DNA of 64,000 nt, taken from positions 3,054,447-3,118,446 of the forward strand of contig NMRA01000002.1 of NCBI GenBank assembly GCA_002633005.1, read 5' to 3'. The notes under the pieces were generated by a model. The model had not been told where the DNA came from. It was given only the letters and a program-made list of their open reading frames with translations, and made no database searches. The stretch is from Phoronis australis (lineage: Eukaryota; Phoronida; Phoronidae). Within the stretch, counting starts at the first letter, position 1. The number at the start of each line of letters is the position of its first letter. The translations under genes and the position numbers were made by a program. This document shows, one piece after another, positions 21,911 to 34,747 of the stretch.

Positions 21911-24900
21911 TGTTTGGTAGGCGCGCGTTTGGTTGTTTTAGTGTTTTGCAGACGATAAAATGTGAGGCGTATGGATTTTTACTTTGCACTACTTTATGAT
22001 TTGCCCATGTAATATCAAAAAAATTACGTACTCGGTGTTGTTAATCAGTGGTGTCGTAACACATTCCAGGTCATGTTACAAAAACGCATACAGTAACAAC
22101 AAACATTGAATGCCTTATGGTTTAATATACATTTGCCATAAAACAAAAGTACACAAAATTACGCACGGGCTCTCAAGTGCTTTTCACGAAAAGGTGACCT
22201 GATCCTGGTTAACACCATGTTTGAATGCTGGGAGCGACGTGACGTTAAGTGCACTTTGTCTGCGTGTGACATGGTCTAGTTTTCATTAATCATTGTGTTT
22301 TAAGCCAGACACATAATCTTGATGAATATTATCGTCTGTTTCTTTACCCTCATGGCATTTCGAACCGTAGTTCAGTAGCTAACCATTTTTTTCCTTTTTA
22401 CGGCTGCGTCTGACCTTTTAACTTTCACAAAAAATGACCTGTTCTAGCCTGAAATGTACTTGGTGAGATATGCTGTGTATGTAGGCCTATCGGCGGGTTA
22501 TCGCAGATCAAAGGCAAATGCCAAACTTAAACAGCTAATCACACTCAAAAGTATCTAGCAAATGCTTCACCTCGTGTTACACCTGGATCCTCATAGGCAA
22601 CGTAGTGTGCAATTCCGTGGCAAATATAAATATTTCGCATACTTCCTCTTAATTCCTAATCTACGCGTTCTCATATTTCGAAGAGCCGATACATGAACGG
22701 CGTTTCTATTTACTTGGTCTGTTCGTAACGAGACGCAAGTAAACTTCACACCACGTTCTTGACTGCTTCGTAAAGACCCAACACGTAGAGAGCGCCGTAA
22801 TTCTGTTCAGCGAAAGGTCTCCCCCACTGAATATTCTTTATCACAACACTGTCATTACGTTGTCGCCATGGCATATAATCGCGATGATCCACTTTGCATG
22901 TGCAAAGTTCACGCATGCTTTTTAACTACTCCAGTGCATAGAACATACCGTTTCATAATCCGCTAAAGAGTACAAGTGCACTTAGATACCAACTCGAACA
23001 CTAAGCCATTGTCATTTTTATTTATTTAATATATGCAAATGAATCGGTTGATATAAGCTGGAATTTCCAAGATGTATTAGCTAATTTAGTCCGTAGTTAG
23101 CACAACGGCTGAAGGTTTAAGATGGAAACCTTCTTTTCACAATGTTATTCTGGGATCGAAAAAGGTTTACCATTGCAATGTGAAATGGTAGATCGTTGCA
23201 GAGTTGTGCTTGCAAATGCACACTTGTGACTGGTCATCAAACTGAATGTAGTTGGAATACTTCCATGAGCTAATGGATGTGAACCTAAGACAAGAATTCA
23301 AAATAACCGTTAGACTTAAGTCACCTAATGTCTTCACTTGGGTTTGCCTATTGTTTTTTATGATGTCATTGCGAAATTTGATGACGCAAGTTTTATTAAA
23401 AGCCAAAGTAACAATGACTCAACGCAAAATCAACATTTTATAAAGCAAACAATCTATTCAAGTTAGTCAATGTCGTAAAACAATGACTGCTTTTTGGCAG
23501 ACTGAGGCGAACACCCTTCAGCCACGTTGTTTTGAAAACAACAGAAAAAAGCAACACGCCCACTGTAGTCTCTTCTCTCCACAATGTATTCGTGTCAGCC
23601 GCCTGCACATAGGAGACTTTACTAAAACACCGTGGTCTCGCCTTTCTAGACTTTCTAGACCTGACAATGCCTTGTAGCCCATGGATATATCTAGTGCAGT
23701 TAATTAAAATTGCCATTCCACACACGCAAGATCACTAAAAGCGGGTGACCGTCTTTTACAGATCAAACTATCTGATGTAAAGGTACTGAATGAATGCAAT
23801 CGACATTTGAGACATTTCGCCCAATCTTATGGAAAAAGCGGTTACAAAAACTCAGGTTTCGCTTAGTGCGTAACAATAGTAAAAGCTGGATGCGCTTGAT
23901 ATATAAATGTTATACAACTTACGTGATGATAAGGGAAGTTATCACATCGAAATTTGTGATATGTAAGCTGATTTAACGGAAGGTGAACTTTTTAAGACGA
24001 GCAAGCCTTTTCTATTTTGACTTGTTTTAGATACATTTGGCGAAATTTTAAAAATCACAAAAGGAAACTAACGAGTCATTATATTTTTGGAATTAATATA
24101 ACTGAAACCAATGTGAAGTACAAATACGCGCGACCTTTTAGTTAATTACTGTAATGGCTTGTCGGTGAGAAAATTCATTTATGAAAATCACGTACATAGA
24201 GAAAGTTTTAACGCTTGTCTTTGGAACACTGCGATAGCAACGGCTGCTGAACTATTTTTGACTAACAACAAAAAACTACAGTAGCAATCTTGGTAAACCC
24301 ACAAGCCTCTCTAAAGAATCCTTGGTAACCTATAGGACAACTGTGTTGTGCAACGTACAATGTATGTATCAGTGTTTTGTTTCAATTCGTGACATGCAAA
24401 GGCATTTGAACTCGACTGGATTCCCTCGCGTTCAAATGCTTTTACACATGACGATGGTCTATATAATAACCAATAGTACATGTACTTGTATGAAGTATAA
24501 AATTTATACATTGTACGGTACGAGAACGTAGAAAATCAATGGAGAGGTTTTTGATGCGTTGATACCCCGGAGCGCCGCGTGGCTATTGCAAACAATACTA
24601 AACACCCGTGCTACAAACGTACATTTAATTATACTGGAATCAGTGCAGCACACCGATAGATTACGTTGAATGAACTTTAGGGCAAAAAGATGTTGCGTTT
24701 CTGATGTATACAAAATGTAGTAACACAATTTCTAAAAATAGCTTAATCTGTGTAAGGTAAATTTTATGATGAAAACGAATATAAAAGTAATTTACATGGT
24801 AGATTCGTCGCATCATATTTTTAATGACCCATTAAATAAGTGTTTAAATGGGTTAAGCTGCCTAGCGTCGTTACCAGCAAATCAATTCCAAACTGTAGAA

Positions 24901-25859
24901 ACTATCGTCTTCAGAAAAAAAATATCGAGCTGTGAGTTGGTTGGTTCGTAAGTAGCATTCGGCTTTTGTGTATCATCTGCGGATGTGTTGCAGATGTACG
25001 TCGATATTTACAAGAACTTTACGCCTTTCTGAAACTGAAGGCCTTTCTACAGTAAGCAACTTTCATGAAACATTTCTGAAACACGACCCCAAACACCATG
25101 AACCCCTTGCGACAGCATGTTTTTGAAAAGTAACACGGTGTGGACGTGTTCTGCAACGTTTTTAGAAACATTCTGAAACATGTTTTCGAAATCTTTGCAA
25201 TAATTGACGTGTTAATGATTGAAAACTTTTAAGAAACATGTTTGAGGAATGTTTTTGGATTGAACCAAGTAGAAATGAACTTTGTGTTATGTGACAGGGG
25301 AGAGAAAAGCAAATGGCAACGTCTACAGAACTGTGAGGATTTCAGTAAGACAAAGAAAACACCTAATAAATAGGGACAAAAGTGCTAGTCATGCACTGAG
25401 ACAGTCCATGAGATCTCGCTATCTTGCTGTCTCCTGCCGTTTCTCAACGGGAAATTACATGGATCAAAAAAGTTTTAACAGAAAAATCACAAGTTACAGT
25501 CTCAGTTTTAGAAAAAAAAAACAATATGCTAATCTGTATGGGTCACACGCGCTTCAGATTTTGACAATTTTCTTTAGTATACTTTTAACGGTTTAAACAA
25601 ATGTGATGCAAGTGAATTTGTTACGGCCGCATGGTTCGTCTCTAGTTTGGAGTAGTTGTTGGGGCTGTAATGTAATCACTGTACGCTTTTATTCCACGTT
25701 GATGTCCGTCAAGTAAGGTAACACCACTCTAATGTCACTCTCCGCGTAAGTGATGCAGATGCTAGATCGTCGCAAATACGCTGAAATGATGAAAACACTA
25801 TCCTACTAACAATTGTCTTCATATTATATTGCTTAAATGTTATTTAGAATAAATCATTA

Positions 25860-26035
25860 TGTGAGAAATAAATATAGATAATTACATAGCGAAGTCGTGT
25901 TCTAGAGCCCGAGTGGATTTTGGAGAATTATCGCCCGAGGGGCGTCAGCCCGTGGGTGATAATTCTCCATAATCCACGAGGGCTCTAGACAAGGGGGATA
26001 ACGACTGAGAACATGTAATAATCTATTTATACCAC
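25860..26035. mobile_element. Palindromic foldback element
   Basis: The core 25901-25989 is an imperfect palindrome with TCTAGAGCCC and GGGCTCTAGA ends and GGAGAATTATC arms around GGGGCGTCAGCC. Weaker outer arms (ATGTAATTATCTAT type) extend it to about 25860-26035. No open frame. Confidence 0.7.
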
Positions 26036-26571
26036 ATACTGAACGAGAAACATTGCAATGAATCGATCTACTTTTCTCGACTGGCCTCGGCTTTGTAACT
26101 ACTTTCTATGTCAGAGTCCCGGGGTCGGAGGTCGTGACCTTTTAAGAAAAGCCGAGCTATTTTTTGCCAAATAATGCTTTTACTCAAAACCAATTGAAAA
26201 TTTGAAGAAAATAGAAATAATGTGAATCTATAAATTAAGGTTTAGCAGCTATTATAGCTTACTACACATTTTATCAAGCTAAGCTTCGACCGGGAAAATA
26301 TCGTCTGCTAAAGTAGGTTACTGCTGGCAACTGAGTATAATGCTCAAGTCAAAGGATCCCGACGACACGATACCCGAATTCAAATTGGAGATCAGTGATT
26401 TACAAGTGAGAGAACATGAGTGAAAAACTTCACTGGATTAAAATATCGTTTTTATGGAATTTGTGCGTCTTATTTTTCATAGCGTATAATTGTCGGTACA
26501 ATGGCCTTTGTTGAACATGCGATTGTTGCGCGTGTTCATTTAAGTATTCTATTTTCACGTTCGGTGACGTC

Positions 26572-26655
26572 AGCCGCTGAGTGGTGCAGTGGTAAAGTCG
26601 ACAACCCGAAGCTCTTGTGGTACTCATCATACTTGTCAAATCCCGTGACTTCCCA
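26572..26655 (+). repeat. Weak tRNA-like sequence
   Basis: GAGTGGTGCAGTGGTAAAGTCG resembles an A box, and TTGTCAAATCCCGTG a mutated B box about 45 bp on. No convincing cloverleaf. Possibly another SINE head. Confidence 0.3.
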
Positions 26656-26988
26656 AATGAAGCAGTTAACAACTCAGAATGTCCATTGCGCGCTAGAGGT
26701 CGGAACGAGGCTGTACACAGCGTCTTGTGTTTGTCGTCCTATTTCTTATTTCCCGGCATTCAACATTTTGCAACACGCGAATGCACGTAATTTGGACAGC
26801 CCTAAAACAATACGCCACAACCTGTGCTGTGTTTCCAAAATGTTTTGTTACAGAATTTTTATTAGTGTAGGGAAGTCTTAACACGTAGGATTACCACGTT
26901 ATTCGCGAAATACCAACCGCATAATATTTAGAAGCTCAAAAATCGAAACTTGCAGTATACGTTCACTACGAGAAGGCTTTGTAAAAAC

Positions 26989-27044
26989 TTAAATACAGCG
27001 CTATGACTGACCCAGATTAAATACAGCGCTATGACTGACCCAGA
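26989..27044 (+). repeat. 28-bp exact tandem duplication
   Basis: Two adjacent identical 28-bp units starting TTAAATACAGCGC and ending GACTGACCCAGA. Exact identity implies recent slippage or an assembly effect. Confidence 0.9.
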
Positions 27045-28806
27045 GTTGAAAGGAAATTAGTTGGAATTTTGTTTCAGTGGAAGTTTCGAATCCTTCACCA
27101 GGTATAGACATGGCTCTTTGCGTATAACGGTGACGCAGACGTATCAAGCAAAAAGGCATAGTTTGTTCTCGCCTGTTTTTTTAAGCAATATGGTGGTGTG
27201 ATATTTTTAATTGCCAACTTCCTCCATCAGCCTCATTGGTCCAACGACACGATCGCCGGTGCCCTCATGTCCACGCAACCGGCAAGGGCATTCTGCTCCA
27301 ATCCTACGGGGGAGGCATTGAGTCATAAGCCGATTGCGGCTGACTTGGCATCTTTCTTGCGTGCGTGCAATTTTTTGGCTTTTGAAAAAAATACGTCTGA
27401 CACCATGGCTTATACTGATGCGGGAGGACTCCTTTTTCTTCGCTATTGAAAAGCAGGTTTCAAAATGACGAGGATCAAAGACCCGAAACAACTATGCTTT
27501 TTGGAATTATTGGTTGAATTTCATTAGCTTAAATGTACACTATCGAATAATAAATACATTCTGTGGTCATCTGTGACGTCATTGGAGCCCTTAGAGGCTA
27601 AGAAATAGGGGAAATGTACTTTGCTATCCTTCCGTCGACCAACACATTTACGAGAAAACCAAGATCAAGCAAGTTTTCGCGACATATCGCTTTAACATTT
27701 CAAGCGAAACACGTAAACACACGTACTCACGAATGTCTTGCGTCTGAATTACGCAGCCGTGAACGTCCATGCGTTACTGGTAATATCCCCTCAGGATCGA
27801 CAACATTCTCTGTTGTTAAGCCTGTTAGGAATGAGAATAAGTTAGTTTTTCGGATAGCCGGAAACAATTTAATGCAAGTATCATATCTGAGATATTTCTG
27901 GGGTAATTTTTATTTCACCATAGGTAGTTCATTGAGTAATTGTTATTAACCTAATTTCCGAATAAGCAATTGCGTAGTATTGAACACGTTCAGGTGAGTG
28001 GTTTTTGCTTTCACTATACCATGTAAACTTGAAATTAAAATTAAATGAAGCGAGAAGCGTAGACTTCTTGAATTAAGATCGATTTGGCTTACAAGACGGA
28101 GCCGCTACATCCCTTTCGCATTAGCATATAAACAGTGTCGGGATTATAATGGTTAAGGGCCTAAATTCTCATCGTGAATGACATTGGCTAATCGTAAAAG
28201 TGCAAGTTTGAAGCACACTTGCGCGATGTACTTCATCCCGCTCGTAGATTTTCTCCATAATTATACGCACATCGTGATTCTGGAATATGACATTTAAGTA
28301 ATGAAAACGGCAGGTTTTGGGATCTGCGATTGCGTTTAACTTTTGCAATTGAGGATTTGCAAGAATTGTGATTTCAGGTTTGCTAACTGAAAGATTGTGA
28401 ATTAGGAAAACTAAAGCGTTTTTGACTTCAATGCTTATTCTAAAGGCTTCTACAGATAAAGCGTTATTCCTTTAGTATCTGGAGGCAACCTTTGTTTAAT
28501 ATCAATTTGGTTCGTAACGACTGGTGGGAATTTAAATGTTCTATTTATATTCCCAATACCTCCGGCAGCTAGGGAGTGATTATAAACTGAAATAAAAACA
28601 TGATATCGCTATGTTGAATCCAGGCATTATGGCTACAGTGCAATTTCTGATACTTAAAGTACACAAAGTATCCTTTGATTTTGATGTCTGATTCTTGGTG
28701 TGACTGTGGAAAATACAGCATTCATCATGTACGCGTACAGAGTAACAGGACTGATTACGTCACTTGTACAACAAAACAAAAATGTGATGGCCATGCGAAC
28801 CCACAT

Positions 28807-29662
28807 CAAGGTATCTAAAATACACGGCTAGCGGACTGCAAAACACCGTGTCGGACGCAAAAATACGACTCACGTAGCTGCGAACACAGTTCATTGACTT
28901 CAATACACGGTATCGGACTCACAAAACACGATTCATTCACCCAAAAACACGGCCACGGACTCACATCCACTTAGAAACTCGACACACGAACCCCCAAACA
29001 CGGTTTACGGTTAAAATGTAGAAATCGGCTTCGACAGCTGTGTAACGGTAATGGGTGCGAGATTAAATTGGTTTTGATCACTGATATGTTTGTCTGTAAT
29101 GCGATGTAATTGCTGTGAATTAGAAACAATAAACATTTTTAAACTGCTTATTTATTCTACAATTTATTGGAGTCCAAGATCTTTTTGTATCATCAATTCT
29201 CATTACTGACATTGAGAGTAGCGACTTCCGTTACCAACGGAAGTTGCTTTCGTCTTTTAAGACATGTTAAAACATGAAATGGATCGTTCGAATTCCATAA
29301 AAAAGAACATTTGAAATGATTTTAACATGACTTAAAATATGTGTCTCTTATGAAAGTTAGCTCAAATGCGTTTTTGTACTAAACCACATTTTTAGGCAAA
29401 GGTGTTTCCAAAAACATGAATGTGATCAATTCCTTTTGTGTGAAGAAATAAACACTATTTACCTGGGAAGCCGACGAGTCCGTGTGTCGTATTTCTAAGT
29501 GAATGCGAGTCCGTGGCCGTGTTTTTGGACGAATGAGTCGTGATTTGTGAATCCGATCCCGTGTATTTGAGTCAATGAGTGGTGTTAACAGGTACGTGAG
29601 TCATGCTTTTGCGTCCGACACGATGTTTTGCAGTCCGTTAGCTTAATAGTTTAGATACCTTG
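28807..29662. mobile_element. Foldback element with minisatellite-like arms
   Basis: 856 bp bounded by CAAGGTATCTAAA on the left and its inverse TTTAGATACCTTG on the right (one mismatch), with CACAT directly repeated at 28802-28806 and 29663-29667. Each arm of about 190 bp is a run of degenerate units of roughly 23 bp of the form CGGACTCA..AAACACGG. The centre (about 29000-29465) is AT-rich without an open frame. Related units form an array at 38565-38757. Confidence 0.8.
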
Positions 29663-32600
29663 CACATTACAACACTTGGCTAAGCATTGTTGATGCCACG
29701 AAATTATGCCAACACAAATAGTAATAACAAAAGGTAAATAAATGTAAAATTTGCCCAAAGGCCTTCGGGATCTTGTATAAATCATGATTGTGTGAGGTTC
29801 ATAAACTTTATAGTTATTCTTTGTTCATTACTTTTGAGCTGATGTTAGTAACAAGAAGGGGTTGGAGATTTTTGTGCATTTATGAAGAGTTTCAGTGATA
29901 TAATACAAATACACTTAGCACAAAGGCGAATCATTACATTCAAGTATGACAATATCAGAACTTCTGTGTAATATTTAAACATTCTAGACCCGTTTCATTT
30001 TAGTTACAGCTTGATTAAACGGATTTTAACGCGAGTTAGTTCAGTCAAAACTTAAGCCCAAATAATACTCATTCAACACAACTCCAAATATTTTCAAGCT
30101 TAACTGAGTTTAAAGTGAGTTTTTGGCTTAATCTTTATTTTGGAGATGCTTTACTACCTAAAATGACCACCGTAGTGAGTGACTGCTGGCTGGGCACTGA
30201 CTCAACTGCCGGCATATGTCGGTCTCCGCCGAAACCCTGCCTATGTTAAAAACCGTTTTAGTAAAATTAGATAACCACAAGCAGGGTGGAAGTTACGAAG
30301 TGTTTATATTTTAGTGGTATCTTACGACTGAAGAAACCAATCCTGTAATCTCAAATGGTGAATGCAAAGGAAAGAATACCTTTAAACAGCTGAATACAAG
30401 GAATAAAACAAATACAAACCATTATAAACACACAAAACATACATCGAAATGCTATAACTATGAGGCTGCTATGGCAATGTAAATTTAACTTATTATAATA
30501 AGTAACAAATGGGTGTTGATACAAGATCAACTAAAAATATTCAAGACAAATAGGCAATTGTTTTCATAAAATTACATTTAATTTTATGGTGACAGCCTGT
30601 CCGGCATTAAGTTTAAACAATTTTGTTCATAATCTTACGATTTTTAAATGAATCGGCATGTCGAAAGAACGTTGTGCCAAATGTTATCAGACGACTCTCA
30701 TTTGGAATCCGTACAACAATTGCATGTACTCGCGACTGAATTACACATCGTGAAGCCAGTTAACTACTTATTTTAATCAGAAATTCGATTTAGTTTGGTA
30801 AATAAATGCAGACATCATTACGGAAAATACGCCCAAAATATTAAGTATTTTAATTGACTTGTCACTTGTAGAAAAGGGAAAGTGTACGCCGGGCTCAAAA
30901 CCTAAACTACATGCATTTGAGCGCCAATCACTGTCGGATATAGGATTTCATCTACAGGGGGGTTCACTCCATTCACTAAGAAGAGGTTATTCGCTATAGA
31001 CATAAAGCATGAAATGTCATTTATGATCGTACCTGGCCATGGTGGTTACACCCCGGAACCCTTCATAGATCCACCACTGGCAACACACGAGTCCTTTTGC
31101 ACCTGCTCACGGATTCCCACCGAAATGAAACTATTTATGCGCCAACGTGATATAGTGAAATTGAGTGCCATTTATATTAATTCTGCGGCAACATGACACC
31201 CGTCGTTTGGGGGGGGGGGTCAAAATCTTACAGTAGGTCTTGTCGTGGAAAATTAGAGCGAAAATGATGTTTACTCGTGGCAAACTGATTCCGCGCAGGA
31301 TTTTAAATCTAAACTTGTCTGTCGTGTACCAGATCAATTAGCTAGCAGAGAACCTATTAGATATTTCATTGATTTCTTTTTGATAAAAATAGACTTTTAT
31401 GATGAGTTAATGAAAAGTGATGCTCGGAAATTTCCCTATTTGACATACGACATATTCTGATCCGGCCTATTGAAAAGTTTGAACCTTTTTGCTTCATTTT
31501 TCCACTCAGTAATTGCAAACCATATCCGACAGTCTGCGTCTGTCTTCGAATTACACAAGAATCATTAACAAGTTATTAAGAGTCCAATTACTTGAGTGTG
31601 TAGGCTTCTTGACTAAAATAAAAAACCGTCGCTGCCTCAAGAATTTTTTACAAGGTTTTCAAAATGCGAATGTGTACAGTCTAATTAACTACTGTAAGTA
31701 AGTTTCCGAATAAGAAAGCTAATACAGTCTGAAATGTGACAGTATTTTAGATTGCACTGAGCTAACTGTTTGACTTGGGGGCCGGAACGAAGCTAGGAGT
31801 TACCTCCTCTCGACACATCTATGTGGATTGCCTCGATTTCAAATAGATTAGATCGCCCCGAGGAGATCCCAAAGGCGATGTATACGGGATGTTTCCCTGA
31901 AATGGGTGACACTTTCCCACCAGTTGAATACCCCCCCGGGAGATCGCCCTTTGAAGTAGTTGGCTGCCTTTTACTGACCATAAGAAATGCTGACGTAAAA
32001 CATTGCATTGTTACCAATTGTTCTGAGCTGTAAATTGTGAATGACGTCAGGTACCTGGGCTCGACCACTTCTTTCCAAGAGTCCAGGGGTATCTCCGAAT
32101 TCGACGATGCCCCGTTGAATCAAGTACTACGACTCGTGCCGTGTCAAGTTATATCGTTTGTAATGAAACAGCCGTTATTTTCATTTCGTCCAATTAGGGT
32201 GGCTTTGATTTTGTGTGCGGTCTTGGTTTCGACACCTTCATTAGATCATATCAATTATAAAGGTACATAGACGGCGACAGGACATGGGGCTATATTTCTT
32301 CCCAAAACGTTCATTACAGCACTTGACTTGTGAAATGAAAGTGAAATAATGTCATTTTCGGACAGTGCTGTATTGAGGTTTGCCCTGTAAAGAGAGAACT
32401 AGCGTCGAGTTCGATAACACAAAAAGTACCGTATCCGTTCTGACATAAGCCCACTCTTACTTTACGGTTGTTCTGGCGCATAAGCCCATCCCCTCTGGTG
32501 TAATCCCACACCCACACATTTTTGTGCGTATAAGTCCAGCTGCTTGGGAACAATCCTACACCTATATCTCTGTCCACCTCAAACCGACATCTTATGTAGC

Positions 32601-33442
32601 TTGCGCTCTGTCGCTAGGTGGGGCTAGCACAAAGATGCTTAGAAAAAACATCAGTCAGCTCGCGTTTATTGCACACGCGTATCACGAAGTCGGGTGTGTT
32701 ACAAGAACAATGGAATTTTACACGGATATCTTATATAGACACAACAGAGTATAAGCACATCCCCGTTTTGGAGCTCCCTAATTGTAAACCCACAACCTTC
32801 GAAATAAATGTACTGGCATAAAAATAGCCTGTTGACAAAAGTGTAGAATATTTACATGTACAAATTTGACATGGAAAAGTGTTCCCGGGTGGTGAAACTT
32901 ATTGTCATCACGTATTACTGTTGAAATGCGTGGCGATGTCTCTCACAAGAAACTAAATTGAAGGAACGAGTTTCTGGTTTCTTGTATGTTTCAAGGAGTC
33001 TGTGCTCGTTTTAGCAATTAAAATATTTGTACTCAAATTGTCAATGTCTGTTTGTTGATTGACTTGCACTTCATTCACACGCCTTTTCGAAATTTCCGAT
33101 AGCACATGGGACGTGTCGCCGAGGTGGGATTTTTTCAGGGCCATATTTCTCACGAAAATAGGGTTTCGGATTAAAAGGAAACACTTTCGGAGTTGTATAA
33201 ACAAATTAAGGTGATGTTCAGGGACCAACTCATCAACATTTTTATCAAAAAATCCTAAAAGTAGACGTGTCTCTTTTCCGTGTAAAGAGTGACCACCCTA
33301 ATTTTCAGCGGTAAACCCCCCTCAAAAACAGCCAAGAACTTCCCGTGGAAAAATGGTCTACTTTTAATGGTGTCTAGTGAGAGAAGCGTCTTTTGTTACT
33401 ACAGCAGGACTGCGTGACACTCGCTTATGGAACGGAAACAAT

Positions 33443-33550
33443 GGATTCCATCCCATAAATCCACATTTCGACTTCACTGACCAATCACTCCAGTGACCGC
33501 CATTTTGATAGGATCTGCAACATCAAGAGCATAGGCTCGCCTTTCAATTG
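33443..33550 (+). repeat. Dispersed repeat family R1, copy 2
   Basis: Contains CATCCCATAAATCCACATT, ACTGACCAATCACTCCAGTG, CCATTTTGATAGGATC and GGCTCGCCTTTCAATTG. Aligned with copies 1 and 3 over about 85 bp; the last block matches only copy 1. Confidence 0.6.
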
Positions 33551-34636
33551 CCTAATTTTGCGTAACCTTACTTTTTCGCGACATTCTCGCGTCATCACTA
33601 TGACAACGCGTGGTTTTGGCTGACTATCCTTTAGAATTTCAGAAACAAAACGAACAGCGTGATACTTTTTGTTCACAACACCTCAAAGAAAGAAAATTTT
33701 GAAGTCCCGTTTGGCGAGTGAGGCCAGTCTGACTGAAGTCACCACCAGCAATCTGAGGTCTACTCTTCGCCGGCCTTGACGATACAATCTCCCAAACTTA
33801 GTGTGACCATTGTTCGTCTTCTTTTTTCTCTTATCTCAAAATTGTGAAGAGCATCACTCATATACCCTAACGAAATACAGTATCCTCAATGGTTTACAAA
33901 TACGAAGACAATTTAACCTCTGCCGTTTAAATACCTGGATCTTGATATTTGATGCAGTAGGGTGTCAGGTCGCCCCCGTGACCCTCTAAAAGGGTTGCAC
34001 GTTAACTACATTTCGATAAATTGGAAGCTGAGTACACAAAATCTTTTAGTTTTTTCTCAAATAGGCAGGACCTGACGGCTGGCTTCGAATTGACTGACAA
34101 GTTACTTCTAATATTTGGTTTATTGAATTAAAATTTGAGCACGAAACTCTTTCGATTGCAGTATCTTCAACACAACAAACCAAAAATACGAAACCCTTCT
34201 GTCACTTTTTTTACAAAACTGCATCCGTTTGGCAATACGGCAAACCCTTCGTAAGGTATTTAATTGTAAACGGCGCCCTTTCTTTGAAAAAATTTGGTCG
34301 TTAAAAACAACCATCTTAACGGAACGTCCAACACATATCTCCTAAGTGATCTCCAGGAATAAAATAAACAAAAGTACTTTGGAAATTTAGTGCAGGGAAA
34401 AGCCGCCTTACGTTTAGTTGTCGCACCGTCGTCACCGTTGACAATTTATCATCGGCATTCAATAGCGGAGTTGCAATGCCGCCATATTGGAAATGGGTCA
34501 GAATGTTGCATTGTGGTTAAGTCGGTAAACAAGTACGTCGGCAAGCGTGGGGGCGAACCGGCCACAGGGAGGTTATACGTGCTGTGTGCCTGGCTGCTAT
34601 AATACCAGTTAGCGAGATAAAGAATTTAGTAACTAC

Positions 34637-34747
34637 CTGTTTCCCAAGGATCAAGAACTGCGTTAAACATGGGTCAGACACATCGGTAGAGCTTGTAGCA
34701 AAGGCCGACTTAGTGAATTCTTTCCGACTTCGTACTGCAGCGCTCAT
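34637..34747 (-). other. Candidate antisense first coding exon (speculative)
   Basis: On the minus strand ATG at 34747 in AAAATGAG context starts 37 codons (MSAAVRSRKEFTKSAF...) ending at CAG|GTAGTT, a possible donor in phase 0. The peptide has no family I recognise and the next exon was not found. It would be a gene nested in and antisense to the receptor intron. The open frame reads on past the donor, so this may be chance. Confidence 0.15.

Noticed and set aside
25060-25260. Recurring GAAACATTTCTG/GAAACATGTTT motifs
   Set aside because: Spacing is irregular and no unit or inverted ends could be defined; may be a decayed repeat.
26501-26881. 126-codon plus-strand open frame
   Set aside because: It overlaps a tRNA-like segment, is matched by long frames on the other strand, and has no domain.
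34500-34565. tRNA gene suggested by an A-box match TGGTTAAGTCGG
   Set aside because: The B box (GGCGAACCG) is poor and no cloverleaf can be formed.
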